Below the pieces are notes generated by a model, which worked only from the letters and a program-made list of their open reading frames with translations, was not told the DNA's origin and searched no databases. Positions 1 to 12,495 of a DNA stretch of 64,000 nt are shown here, piece by piece (within the stretch, counting starts at the first letter, position 1; every line of letters begins with the position of its first letter). The position numbers were made by a program, and so were the translations under genes. This stretch comes from Artocarpus heterophyllus (lineage: Eukaryota; Streptophyta; Magnoliopsida; Rosales; Moraceae): assembly GCA_025403435.1 (NCBI GenBank), contig CM046335.1, positions 8,312,103-8,376,102 on the forward strand. The letters run 5' to 3'.

Positions 1-3000
1 AATAGATATAAAAGGGAAAAAATAGATAGGGTATTTTATGGAATACATTTATAGTTACTTATTTTATATTTTTATTATTAAGTGGGCTTCAATTATTATT
101 ATTATTTTTTTTTTTGTAAAATGAGGTATAAAAACTTTTTTTTTAATTATTTAATTTTTTTTACAAAATAAAAGTGTATCTAAAATTTGGCAAAATTCTC
201 TCTCTCTAAGCAAGGTCAATCAAGAGTTCACACTTCCTGTAAGATCAAGTTTTTCATCATCTACTACTACCTTCACGCCAGCCCTGAATACCGAAGTGCA
301 CTAAGCTACTAAGCACATTGGTGGAGCTACATACAGTCGTCAATATGTGATTGTTCTACCTAATTTTTTTCTTGTAATTTTTATGTGTAAAATCTAATAA
401 AATTTGTTACTCGTCCCACCTGTCCCACTTAAAATTTTAAAATTCTTGTCCACTTTCGTAATAGTCTAAGCCCAAAAAAAGGGCACCCCTTAAGGAAAAG
501 AAGCAAAATAAAAGGAGTTTTTTTTTTTCTTTTCCTGAAGACTAATTTACCCCTTAATTTTTTAAAAATGCTTACCTTCCTAAAACAACCGCTGTGTTAA
601 CGGGTAAGCAGTAGGAAACCTACACAAATTTCATCTCATTGTATTTATTAGGTACAAGTACTTTACATCCGTGCGCCATTGAAAATGAAGCCTTTACCTT
701 AAAAATAAAATAAGTTATGTTTACTGCCTATAATTCCAGTAGAAATTGATATAAGGCATTTTTGGGTAGAAACTCAACTGCTAACTCTAATTAAAATTAT
801 TTTTTTTTTTGTAAATTTTACGAGTCCAAAACATACATTACCGGTAGATATTTTATTCGATTCTCGTTAAAAAAATTACCATATTTTATTCATTAGTGGG
901 TCTCCCTATATTCATAACAACTTAAAAGATGAGAGACAAAATGCATCAAGTGTTTTCCAAAAAGAAAAAATATATATACATATATACATATTTTTGTAGC
1001 ACGATAATATCCACGAAAATTTTTTTTGGTTTAACAATGAGTGTTTCAAGGACAATTATTGTCAAGTTGCTTTAAGGATGCAGCATACAATATTAGCTAT
1101 AGTCACTCTGTAGACGTTACCTGTTATTAGCAATAGGCCATCTCAAAAATTGTAATATTCAATAACAACACCTACAATTCGAAGAGAAAAAAATTGATCA
1201 AGCAAATTTTTGGTAACTTTTTCCCCTCTCAGACAAAGAGATGTTACTAGTTTGTTCGTCTCTTGTCAATCAAGCAGAGAGACAATTCATTTCACTTGCC
1301 ATGTGGTCTCTATTTCCTTGTGACGAGGACTACAATTCTAAAATTACAATCTCAGATTTTTTGGGTATTTAGAAACTTGGTTTAGAATGGAAAATAAATT
1401 CGAATACTGTTTCATATGAGCGTTTTTTATACTATAATTATTTTTAGTTTTACATTGTAGATGCTGAAAACGTTACACAAGTTTTAAGCTGGATCCATAG
1501 TCATAATATAGGTCATAACATTTAGTAATTTGTTTCAAATAAGATGTGGTGGAATAATTTACAGCCGTCACGTAATTGTGAAGATTAGTGATCACTTAGC
1601 ACTAATTCCTCTAACTTGGTAAGATTAGTTCAAACGTATCTCTCCAAAATAAGATGAATTATCCTTCATAGAAAGACAAATTAAGATTACTTATGGCAGC
1701 ATGATGATATCCTTACATCAGCGGAATATACCGATTCATGAGAAAACAAATGGCAGGGTCAAAATTACAATTGCAATAATTCTTACATATTTTCTTTACT
1801 AGAAAACCGTGAGGATAAAGATATGGTTAAGCTTTTAATGCAAACAAATCCTTTTAATCCAAATAGAAAATCAATATCCCTTTGTGGGCACAGATTCTTT
1901 GATTTAAGTGCAGAAATGGAATGTTAAAAATATTGGCCGAAAGAAAAAGTATATTTTTTAAAACCTTGCGAATATTTACCTTTTACACACGGAGCCAACG
2001 TAGGCTCAGTGGGGGGCTTAAGCCGCATTCACTTTTTTGTTTTTTTAATGAGAGTGTTCAGTATGGTGCTTAAAACCGTAAATATTGTAGCATATAAAAA
2101 CTTTATATTGTAGTAATTTTTTTGCTTTTAATGTAGCATGTGAGAGCTTTACATTATTCCTAATTGAAAAGTTAATTAGAACCAACTAATGTCAAACAAG
2201 CTAGCATTGCATAATTAATAATAGCCCCCACTCATTGCACAATTGATACGCATAATAATGTGCAGTTCTTGAGATTAAAAATTATTGGTGATATTGCAAA
2301 AAAAAAAAAAACGTTGAGACAAAAAACATATTTTATATTCATCAGTTTATTGGCTTTAATTCTATCGGTTGTAACTGCTACGGTAGTGAAAGTGTTTTCT
2401 ACTATGAATTTTATGAAAGGTTGACTATGTAATTGAATGGGAGATCAATTTATGAATGAAAATTTACTTGTATACATCAAGAAAGACATTTTCAATAGAT
2501 TGATAATAAAGTTATTATGAAACATTTTCAAGGTATGAAACCAGTCGGGCCAATTTTAGTGCAATGATACATACTGATTTTGATTACATTTTTGTTTTAG
2601 TTATCAGCCCCTATTGACAACAATTTATGGTTTAATCCCTGTTTTCACACATAATTGAAGATCAGTTGAGTCGATAAAAAAAAAAAAGAGAGAGAAGAAG
2701 ATAAGAGCTCAAATTTCAAAACCATAACAATCTAAAGTTTGTGAAAAAAACACTACTATAAAATCGGTTCGAAATGAAATAAATTAGATTGAATTGATAT
2801 TTTTGAACGAGCAATATGAGGTTGTGTATTTCTCAACCCAAAGTTTCTTGTTCATATTTTAACCTTCTTAGGTTACAAAAAAGGAGCATTACTTGTTTTA
2901 AGAAGAAGGGCTTATACTTGTACCATCATACTTCAAATGCTTTTAATTTCATATAATTAAAGAAAAAAAGTAGAAGGGTTGTTTGGACGGGAGAAAAGAA

Positions 3001-4186
3001 TAATGATAAATGGGGTTTCGTTTGAAGATTGTTCTTTGATGAATAAATTTATTTTAAAAAGAAAGAAAGAAGAGGCGGATTTCTAGCACAACTATAAATA
3101 AATCCAAATGGCACATGAACCAAAAATGGTAAAAAATTCCACCCCACTTTAAATGAAGGACCAACATGTGATTTAGCTTTAAATAATTCCTTATTTCATA
3201 AGTTTCCAATTTTTATATCTCATGTAGCGCGCGTGACCTCCACAAATTGCGATTCCCATTTCTCACAGATTTTGACTAGATACATTCATTCTCTTCAAGT
3301 CAACCGCGGGTCAAGGTATTATCAAACCAGATTTCACCACGTCATCATTTACATTAGGAACTTTTCTACGTGTCCTCTATCGATTCATCTAATCCCGCAA
3401 GAATTCTTCCATAAATCGCACCGTAGCGTATCTCAAGTGGCAAAACCTTATTGCAAATTTCGCGCTTTTATAAAACGAAATTCCAAAAACATCCCTCTAT
3501 TTTGTTTAAATTCGGCTCCTATCTTTATATTTTTAGAAATCTAATATTTTATTTTAAGGTGTCTAAAAATTATAATTTGAACCAATTTTAGTTAAAAATA
3601 CCATAATATATAAAAGCTTTATAGCAAGCAACTAAAAATTTTACTTGAAACTAAAGATTGTCAAATATATTTGTAATTTTTTATTAAAGGGTGAGTAAAT
3701 GCAAAAGTTACATGAAAAATTTTAACAAGAAAATAACAAGTAGTTATGTGCCTTTGCTTGTCAACGAGGAAATAAGTGGACATTCTATTTTGAAAAGAAG
3801 AGTGCTAACAAGACTGTTTTTTTCACTTTTTGAAAAATAATATTGAGTTTTGGTTGAAAAAGTGGTGCAAAATCATTTTCAAAAATATTTAAAAACATAT
3901 ATCAAACATTTTTTTTGTTGCAAAATCAAAGACATAAATTATATATTTCTCATAATAAAGAGGTAAAGTCTAATTACTAAAAAAACGCATGAAATATTTT
4001 CCGTTATAAAAAAATCTATTTAGTGGTCACTTTCATTTTGCTGTGCTAAGGAGACAGAGAAAGGCACAGCTCTGATATTCCGCCAAATTTTAGTGGGAAG
4101 AAAAGGAAAGCAACAATAATAACAAAAGGTTTTCACCTTCCTTCTCAAGTTTCCGAACCTCCTTTCTTACTTTCTTTCCGTCGACA
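1..4186. other. AT-rich intergenic DNA upstream of the DOMON gene
   Basis: I see no supportable gene here. Stretches of T or A and short reading frames dominate. A CT-rich segment near 190-400 is followed by an AATAAA-type signal near 395 and could be the 3' end of an old retroelement or transcript. The part at 2040-2165 contains the core words shared by a dispersed MITE family in this window (a short 'gagagctttaca' type core), but its ends are unclear. A promoter-like patch at 3337-3475 is listed separately. Confidence 0.6.
3337..3475 (+). promoter_or_regulatory. Promoter-like patch with ACGT elements and a TATA box
   Basis: CCACGTCATC at about 3337 and ACGTGTCC at about 3368 are ACGT-core elements of the kind bound by plant bZIP factors. 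A TATA-like TTTATAAAA lies at about 3467. The patch is richer in G+C than its surroundings. The DOMON gene starts 700 bp downstream, so this could be a distal or alternative promoter with a 5' UTR intron, or a relic. Transcription cannot be shown from sequence. Confidence 0.25.
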
Positions 4187-6078
4187 ATGGCGTGGTGGCT
4201 CCCGCTGTTCTTCACGGCGGCTCTGCTAATCTCACCCGCCCGTTCCCTCACCTGCAAATCCCAGCGATTCACCAACAACCGTCTCTACTCCAACTGCCTC
4301 GACCTCCCAACCCTCAGCTCCTACCTCCACTGGACGTACGATTCCTCCAATTCGTCCCTAACCCTTGCCTTCGTCGCTCCTCCTGCCAAATCCAACGGCT
4401 GGATCGCCTGGGCCATCAATCCGACGGGCATGGGCATGGCCGGGGCCCAGTCGCTGCTGGCCATGAGGACATCGGACGGCGCGGTGGTCGTCAAGACCTT
4501 CAACATCAGCTCCTACAGCGAAGTGGTTGAGTCGAAGCTCTCGCTGGAGGTGTGGGACCAGAGCGCCGAGTTCTCCGGCGGCGATATGAGGATCTTCGCG
4601 AAGATGAAGGTACCGGAGAAGGCCGCGTCGGTTAACTACATATGGCAGGTGGGGCCCTCCGTCACCGGCGGAATGCCTGACAAGCACGAATTTCAGCCAG
4701 CGAATCTCAACTCCAAAGGAACTCTTAGCTTGACGGGCTCTCAGACCGGGACTACGACGACCGGTTCGGGCGTGGACTCCAGGACCAAGAAGAAGAATGT
4801 GCGTTCAATCTCATCCTCTTTCATCTCTTGACTTTTTGGAATTTCTCACTCATCTCTTTTATTTATTTATTTTTATTTTCTTTTTGTAATTCTTGATATT
4901 AGACTATGAAATTCTTTTAATTTCCATTTTTTTTTAAAATATCTTCTTTCATTTGGTTTATGTGAACTGGAAATTTCTTCTTGAAGCAGATTTTTTCTGT
5001 ATTTTATAGCTTAGCCTTTGGAATTTCTCTCTCATCTCTTTTATTTATTTATTTTTGTTTTGTTTTTGGAATTCTTGATATTAGACCATGTGAAATTCTT
5101 TTAATTTCCATTTTAAAAAATATATCTTTTTTCATTTGGTTTATGTGAACTAGAAATTTCTTCTTGAAGCAGAGTTTTTCTGTATTTAATAATGCATCCA
5201 TTTGTTGTGACTTTTTTTTTTTTTTTTGGAAATGATCCGCCGCGACAAGTAATATATCAAAGAAAACTGGAGTTGGGGTGCAAAAGCAAAAAAAATAACG
5301 CACAACCTTAATTTGTTGTTTAGCAGTGGACTGGAATTTGAATGGAAGTATTAAAACTTTTGTTAATTTTGTTGTCTTTTTTTTTTTTGGGGGATCAGAT
5401 TCACGGCATATTGAACGCAGTAAGCTGGGGACTTCTGTTTCCAGCCGGAGTAATCATAGCCAGGTACCTCCGAACTTTCGAGTCCGCCGATCCGGCATGG
5501 TTTTATCTTCATGTTTTCTGCCAAATATCCGCTTATGCCATCGGAGTCGCCGGCTGGGCAACCGGAATGAAGCTTGGAAGCGAGTCCAAGGGCATCCAAT
5601 GGACCGGCCACCGCAACATCGGCATTGCCCTCTTCAGCCTCGCAACGCTGCAGGTAGAAATTCTCAAACCACTTCTTGTGATCACATAAAAAAAAAAAAA
5701 AAAAAAGTGTAGCATGGAAATGATGCTAATACTCTTTTTGTCCCCTTTTTTCTTTGCTGTCAGATTTTTGCGCTGTTCTTGAGGCCAAAAAAGGAGCACA
5801 AGTACAGATTCTACTGGAACATCTACCACCACGGCCTCGGATATGCCATAATTGTTCTTGGCATTCTAAACGTGTTCAAAGGCCTTGACATTCTAAATCC
5901 TGCGCAGAAGTGGAAATCTGCCTACATAATCGCCATTGCTGTGTTGGGCGGGATTGCCTTGATTTTGGAGGCAATCACTTGGGTTGTGGTGTTGAGAAGG
6001 AAGTCCAACAAGTCATCCACTAAGCCCTATGATGGGTTCAACAATGGTCAAGCCACGCAACGACCACTTGCTATATGA
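4187..6078 (+). CDS. Cytochrome b561 and DOMON domain-containing protein
   Basis: Predicted 393-residue membrane redox protein. Exons are 4187-4798, 5399-5653 and 5764-6078; all joins are phase 0 with GT-AG borders. Residues 1-20 form a signal peptide ([20 protein letters not shown]). Residues about 45-165 are a DOMON domain with the family feature [20 protein letters not shown]. Residues about 205-385 are a cytochrome b561 domain with five hydrophobic spans. Histidines in IHGILN (206), LHVFCQ (242), GHRNIG (275) and YHHGLGY (311/312) fit the conserved heme ligands. The length matches the family (about 390-400). In known members the protein passes electrons across the plasma membrane, probably from cytosolic ascorbate to an apoplastic acceptor. 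It resembles the auxin-responsive AIR12-related group. The donor of intron 1 (AAT|GTGCGT) is not a strong consensus, but the next exon continues the family alignment directly. The C-terminus is basic and then polar. Which paralog it is cannot be settled here. Confidence 0.93.
4835..5190 (+). repeat. Tandem duplication of ~180 bp inside intron 1 of the DOMON gene
   Basis: Copy A (about 4835-5006) and copy B (about 5017-5190) share the same order of words: ggaatttctc, ctcttttatttattta, attcttgatattaga, ttcatttggtttatgtgaac, ttcttcttgaagcaga and tttttctgtatttt. The offset is about 182 bp, with a few substitutions and small gaps in T runs. The duplication accounts for most of the 600-bp intron. 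Confidence 0.85.
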
Positions 6079-9032
6079 TTTTTTTTCTTGGATCCGTGGA
6101 TGAAACTTTCTGTAAAAAATTTTATCTCTCTCTCTCTAGTTTAAGATTTCATGATCATTATATATGTATTCCCTTTTTTTTCTATCTTTTTTTTTCCGTT
6201 GTTTGGTCGATCTATATTCTTCTGTATAATGGTTTGAGTTCATTCCATACTTGTTCAGGACATTTTATACACAGGGATTGTCAGGCTCTCAGTTTGTTTA
6301 ACTATGTTTTTGTAGTAATGTTTGTGTTATTTTTTAACTTCGCAGAGTTTATTCCTTTCAGTTTAATATTTTTCCTAAAGAAAAATTGTTATGAGAATAT
6401 GGGGTGGTGTATTTAGATAATTTTAGGAGGCTAATATTCTCACTTTATGTATTATAGATTACTTGTAAAGTGATTTACCTATTTGTGTAGTCTCCTAATT
6501 CAAATTGAAAACCTTTTTGAAATAAGGAATGGTTTTATCACCGCACTAAGGACTAGTGGTATTTCTTTTGCTTGCCATCCCTTTCTCTTTTAGGGGCTTT
6601 TTGTTACAGATGAGCATGCTTTTTTTAGATTGCTTAACCCTTTAATGCTCTCTTAATATGATATAAAGAACAATTTTATTTAATTTTATGGGGTTATAAT
6701 CTTACTATTAATAAAATAATAAGATTTAATCTAAAAAATATATTATATTTTAAACTTAGACTTATAGAAAAATTATGTTGAGAGTATTTTTAAAATTTTT
6801 ATTTTGTAAAACGTGGGAAAATATTTTTAAAAATTATGAAAATAAAAACAAACACGGCTTGTGAGTAATAAGTTCATAATACGACGAGAACAAAGAGGAT
6901 TTTTCGGATATAAATCTCCCGTGCTTTGCACGCAAACATGCTAGAATGGTAATATTGGGCAAAGAAAAGTGGGGATACTTTTAATTACATCCCACGGATT
7001 TCAAGTAGCTAGCTAGCATAACTTTATCCATCTGATAACTAATGCTAAACTCAACCATCATGTGGCAACCACAAACTTCAAGGGCTCGGCTGCCAACCAC
7101 AAGCTCACCTTTCTGGAGATATCTTTTTCTTGTGTAATTCCAAATTTATGGAGAACATTCCAGTTTTAGGACACTGAACGTTACTCAAAAAATGCCCATT
7201 GAAAACGAATGCTCTTTTGCCCCAATTCCAAACTTTTGAACTCGGTTTCGAGTTTAAATCATAATTCAAATCTTTTATTATAATATTTTTTCTCGCATAA
7301 ATTTGAATTTTTAAGCGGAAATCAAACTAGTTGGAGTTGGAATCAAAATGCTCCATCCTACTCGTAACATTCCCGTAAATGAAAAACATAAAACACGCCT
7401 ATAAAGTTACATGTTTGGTGTCAAATTTTGCAGAGCCAAATTATATCGTGTGAAAAGGATTTGCATGAGGCGACAGCGGATGGTGTTTATATGACCAATC
7501 CCTTTAGTGTTTTTTTTTTTTTTTCTTTTTCTTTTTCTTTTTCCTTTTTATTTTTTCTTTGATAAGAAAGACTAATCACTTTAGTGCTTGTTGAATCTGC
7601 TTTTATTTGATCTTTGATGGGAAAAAAATTAAAGCATGTCGGAAGGGGGATGTGATGGAAATTTGTGAATGTTTTGTGGGAAATTTCTCGAGGCTGCATA
7701 AAGTGATGAGATGTAACAAGGCCATTAGTTAGGTGTAACTAAAGTTATAATAGCTAAACCGCTAAAGTCACGCTTCGCTAAACAATTAGGCACCAAATAT
7801 ATTCGAAATGAGAATCATTTTGACTCTATTTTTTATGTGTCTTTAAGACTATCAAGGGGTCCACATCTCCCAAAATTCCATCCCAAGCATAGTTCCTTTT
7901 TCATCTATGCTTTTGCTTTCACTATTCTTGCTTTGTGTTGCTGTCAACGAATGCAATTTTGCTTAAAGGATTCCCATGCGATGGATGATCAAAATGCTTT
8001 TGAGTTTCTCCCCTATTGCTTGGAAGGAGATGCACCCTTTTTGCTGGGACAGTTGGTGGACTCAAAAAGGAGTGGGATGAATAGCTTAAGGGGGTTTATG
8101 AACTAACAAAGTGGTTTAGATGGGCATCATGAGTAGACGTTAGAGCTTAGTCTTATACTTTTTTTTTTTTTTTGTGATTTGGAGAATTTGAGATTAAGTT
8201 ATAAAAAAAAATGCTCGACCAATAAGGCTCTGATTTAAATTGTTGAATTTATGTTATATTTTGTCACAGGTTGATTGAATTATGACCAGATTTAATATTT
8301 AGCTACTTATATTTTGTAAGGGTATTGGGATTTTCAAAATAAAATGCGCAAAATCTAACTAATAGAATTTTGGTTAAGTGTCAAATCTGTATAATTTCTT
8401 TTGGTTTTATATACTTTTTTTTTGTTTTAATGTGATTTTGAACTTTTGACTAGATTTAATATTTAGACATACATTACACCTACATAACAAGCTGCTCTTT
8501 TTCTTCCCTCAACTTTCACTTATTCATTTGCCGGTTACAAGGTTTCTGTAACAAATTGGATGCCTCAATTATGACAAAGCCCGCTTTGGACTTTTGTTAT
8601 AATTTTCTTTTAAATATATACGTATTTATTTATTTATTCATTTGTTTATATTTGAAATATCATAAAAGTTCGTATAAACGAGTTTTTTCAATCTCCGTAA
8701 TCAAAAGTTATATTCTTTAAAAAAGCGATGAAAAGTATACAGATTTTGGTATGGCATCAAGTAAGTTGCTAACCCACGTAAGAGAAATTTGAAATATATT
8801 GTTCATTTGAAGCTCTCTTTTTGTTATATGCATATACGGCAAAAATTTCAGGCGTCAGTTTCTGTATAGTCTTTTAAAAAATAATTAACAAATAAAAAAT
8901 TCCATGTGCCCCGTATTTTTCTATCATAATGCCATATCGAGATTCCAAACTTCTTAATTTTACACAAGTTTTAAAAAGGAGAAATACAAAGTTGTTTGTT
9001 TGTTTGTTTATAATTGTTTTGAGATGATTATT
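6079..9032. other. Intergenic DNA downstream of the DOMON gene
   Basis: The first few hundred bases are probably the 3' UTR of the DOMON gene. After that I see AT-rich DNA. About 6770-6856 is the reverse complement of part of a short repeat at 32212-32362. A possible reading frame at 7837-8106 (89 codons) has no recognisable relatives and is not called as a gene. Homopolymer T runs occur at 7509-7524 and 8160-8174. Confidence 0.6.
6770..6856 (-). mobile_element. Fragment of the same MITE family as 32212-32362
   Basis: The stretch containing ttatgttgagagtattttta, aaaatttttattttgtaaaa and aaatatttttaaaaattatg followed by aaataaaaacaaacacgg matches the reverse complement of the element at 32212-32362, including its end with CAAACG-like sequence. 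Only one end is clear here. Confidence 0.45.
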
Positions 9033-9037
9033 ATTAT

Positions 9038-9546
9038 TGTTAGAAATCAAAACAATAAGCAACAAGAAATAGAGAGAAAATTACACACAAGATTTACGTA
9101 GAAAAACCCTAATGAATGGTGAAAAAACCACGGGCAGAGGAGAAGCAATCCACTAATCACAAAACGAAAATTACAACGGTGTTTAGAGCACTTAAATACA
9201 GAAATTCACTCACTCAATCACTCACAAGACTGAGTTCTCTGTATCACTTTCAACACTATGATCTCTATGAAATTTTGTGACTTTTGAAACTTTCTAATGT
9301 GACTCTCTAAACTATGGAGAATATGATGTATTTATATGTATAAGGACTCAAGCCCTAGCCCAAAATAATATAAAAACACGTAAAAACATAAAATACACTA
9401 TCAGGCCGCATTGGAGCACCACGGATAGCGCCGCGGCGTTGGTTTCCAGATTGGAGAGCTGCGGCGCTGGATTGTAGCGCCGATGCCCTGCTTTCAAACG
9501 CTGCGGCGCTGCCTTACTGCCAAAGGTTTTGGGTCACAAAATAACA
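9038..9546. mobile_element. Solo LTR, Ty1-copia-like, 509 bp, with 5-bp target duplication
   Basis: The element begins TGTTAG and ends AATAACA, giving a TGTTA/TAACA terminal inverted repeat. It is flanked on both sides by ATTAT (9033-9037 and 9547-9551), a 5-bp target-site duplication. The region near 9090-9140 (gatttacgtagaaaaaccct, then aaaaccacgggcagagga) is the kind of sequence typically seen in plant copia LTRs. No primer-binding site, reverse transcriptase or second LTR follows, so it is a solo LTR left by recombination. It holds a GC-rich part at 9410-9520 in which GCGGCG-type words recur (cgccgcggcg, ctgcggcgct, gctgcggcgct). The flanking ATT-rich context weakens the target duplication somewhat as evidence. 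Confidence 0.72.
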
Positions 9547-9613
9547 ATTATATTATTATTATTATCTTGCAAAGAAAAAAAAATTGCCATATTATTATTA
9601 TTATTATTATTGA

Positions 9614-10849
9614 GGGAAAGTTTTAAATTAATAAACTTTTTATATCAAAATATGTGTTTGGTACTCTTTGTTTTAGAATATTTAATATTAGTATCTTGAC
9701 TTTTGAGAAAATCTTTTTTAGTACCTTGGAGCCTTTGTTTGGGATACGAAAAGATAAAATTACCCTTTTGTATAGTTGACTAAAATTTTGAGTAAAAAAA
9801 AAGATCAAAACTCAAAATCTATTATATCCGCTGAAACTCTGCCTTTTGTTCTCATCTCCAAAATCTACCATAACCACCAAAACTCAGGGCCCGTTTGGTT
9901 CGAGTATTTGAATAGAGTATTTGAATGAAGATTTAATTTTTTGTGAGAGAAAATAATGTAGCAAAATGTTTCGAACCATGATTCGAGTATCGAAACAAAC
10001 GGACCCTCAAAAACCCATCCCCAAAATTCTCTCACTCATCGTCATCCCCAAAATCTACCATGTACACCGAGCTCCCCCGCTCCATTGCTGCCACGTTCTT
10101 GATCTCCAATCTTCATCAGGGATGCTAGAGCATGATTTTTACCCTCTATTTCCCTCTCTCTCTTTGTCGATCTCTTCCTCTCTTTCGGAGGATTAAAGGC
10201 CATGATTGTAGGGAATTAAGGAGACGATTTTCTGGGTGGGAATTTGCTGATTGTGGCAAAGCTTCTGGCAAACCTACTCTTGTGTTTTGGGTTTGATCTC
10301 AACAACCAATTACACGACGAAGACAAGATTTTCAAAACTAAGATGGCGAAGAGCATAAGGCCAAGATCCATAGCCGAGATCGCTAGAACCGTGGAGGAGA
10401 GAGAAAGGAAGAAAGGGAGAAAAGAGAGAAGAAAAAAATAAAAATGGAAAAAAGATGGGTGGGTCATGGGTAGAGGCTTGTCGGGGTCGTGGGTTGGGGT
10501 GGTTGGGTGCAAAGGAGGGTTTGCGGCGTTGGAAAAAGGGGCAGTGGGTGGGCAGGGGTGTGTGACGGGAAGGAGCTAATTTTGGTTTTGATTTTGTTGT
10601 ATTTTTGTTTTGTGGAATAAAAATCAGATATCAGTTTTTGATTTTCTTTTTAGTTTTTGTTTTTTTTAATTCAAAATTTCAGTTAATTATACAAAAAAGT
10701 TTTTATCTTTTTGTGTCCTAAAAAAGCTTTAAGGTACTTAAAAGAAATTTTTTTTTAAAAGTCGATATATTAATATTAAATATTTTAAAATATACCGTAC
10801 CAAACATATATTTTGTTGTACCTGAGGGTATCAATTTAAAATTTTCTCC
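9614..10849. mobile_element. Mutator-like element with long terminal inverted repeats; candidate Pack-MULE
   Basis: The left arm (about 9614-9797) and the right arm (about 10669-10849) are inverted copies with many substitutions. Shared words read inward from each end: ttttaaatt; atatgtttggtac; atatttaatatta; tcgacttttga/aaaa; taagtacctt(g/a)a; aaaagataaaa; tttgtata(g/a)tt. Arms of about 180 bp and a total of 1.24 kb suit a non-autonomous MULE. No transposase reading frame is present. The interior, 10040-10560, is clearly less AT-rich and looks gene-derived; the minus strand there reads through a hydrophobic N-terminal-like segment (MDLGLMLFAILVLKILSSS). I could not find a convincing 9-bp target duplication. 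Confidence 0.6.
9887..10006. mobile_element. Small hAT-like MITE nested in the MULE-like element
   Basis: It starts GGGCCCGTTTGGTTCGAG and ends CGAAACAAACGGACCC, inverted copies of each other with few mismatches over about 18 bp. Total length is 120 bp. A relative sits at 63741-63827, which shares the inner part tcgaaccaaacagg/attcaaatactctattt. No clean 8-bp target duplication is visible. Confidence 0.65.
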
Positions 10850-12495
10850 ATTATAAATGCTGGCCGCTACTGATATGATCATGAGTAATTTCATCACCAA
10901 GGTGGACAGTTGTTGGGATTCTCTGAGGTTGGTGAAGTGTAGCTCATGGATTGGTAGCTAAACAAATCCGATCTTTTCTATTCTTTTTCAAATTCATACT
11001 TTTATTGTTTTTTCCTTTTTTTTCTCTCTCTCTCTCGTTTTTAAATAGATGTTAATTTTTATTATTACCAATGACCAATGACCAGCCAAAGCCACAGGCC
11101 TCGACCTATAATGATTGGCCATACAAACGGATGATCATGTGTAGTGTTGTGAAATTTTTTTTTTTTTTTTTTGCGGCTAATTTTTCAGTTAAGTACCCTA
11201 TACGTTGAATCATCTATTAAATTTACATGAAATTTTTGCATCAGATAATTACAAGCATTGCATTGTCTCTTTCAAGTTGATTTTAGTTTATAATTCCCAT
11301 TACTGAAATCTCTATCTCAATTTTTTTGGTGGGCCACTCTCTAGAATCAATAAGTATAATAATCAGAAAAGAAACCATTATTTTAATTTAAATATTTGCC
11401 CTCTCAAAGTACTTTTTAGTGACAATGAGGCAATGTCCTTGTTATTCAAATGCCATAAATTATTCAAAGTAGTCAGTTATGGGCCACATGTCATAGTGAT
11501 GCTTTGATGACTGCATTTAAATAATATAAACACTTAATGCAGGAAGGGAACCTTGAGGAACTTGTCCATTCATTTTTTATTTATGACCTCCTTGTGCTAT
11601 TGTTCGAGGGAAAAAAAAAGCCTTTTTCCATAATCTTGGACAAACGGCTGCTTAGTGTATAAATGGCCTTTGTTTGTTTCGCAAGTTCAAACTAAAAATA
11701 AATTAGCAATTTAAATTTTATAAGAGAAAAAAAACTATAACAAAACTTATTTCAACCAAAGCTATTTGGTTTAAACCAATGAAACAAACATTTCACAAAG
11801 CTTTCAAACATAAATACTCATCAAAATTTGTATTTAAAAGAACTCTTGAACAACATCAAGCATGATCACCAAAAGCATATGCTTTTTTAAAGCTTATCAT
11901 CATCATCATCATCTATCATGCCAACACACAAGTTTTGTTTGCCTAACAACATTCGCTCGGGGTATTTATGTCACCCGCAACCCCCGCCTTTCCCAATTGT
12001 TGCCCTTCCACATGCTCACCCGCTCCGATCACCCAACCCTCTCAAAGTAGAGTGCTACGTAATGTCTCATTGTTGTTGTTGTTTTTAATTTAGATTTTTC
12101 AACAGGCAGATTCCAACTCAACTCAATTGACAAAGTGAGTTGGAGTTGAGAAATCCTAACAAATTTAAAGAGTGTTTAGATTGTCGGTTTAAACTGTCAA
12201 TTTAAAGTGGATAAAGTTTGAACTGATACCCAAACACACGATAAACCAATCTGCTCAATGTTTTGTGATTTTTTTTTTAAGATTTTCTCACCTCCAACCT
12301 GCATGCCAATCCATAGGAATGCGCCGTTGAACACCAGTAATATTGACAAGGATTAAGGAAGAATGGAAAGGGAAACTCATGATAATGATTCTGCGCTTGC
12401 ACTCATTTTAGCATGGCCAGCAAGTGTGAATGATGTGTAATTGTGTAAATGATGATGATCCACGGGCTTATGACCCATCTCTTTCCCAATGGTTG

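Noticed and set aside
7837..8106. 89-codon open frame
   Set aside because: It does not start at an ATG (the codon there is a TTG), there are no family motifs, and no splice partners were found. It may be a relic but cannot be supported.
10216..10512. 98-codon minus-strand frame with a hydrophobic segment
   Set aside because: It sits inside the MULE-like element. Treated as possible captured sequence, not as a functional gene.
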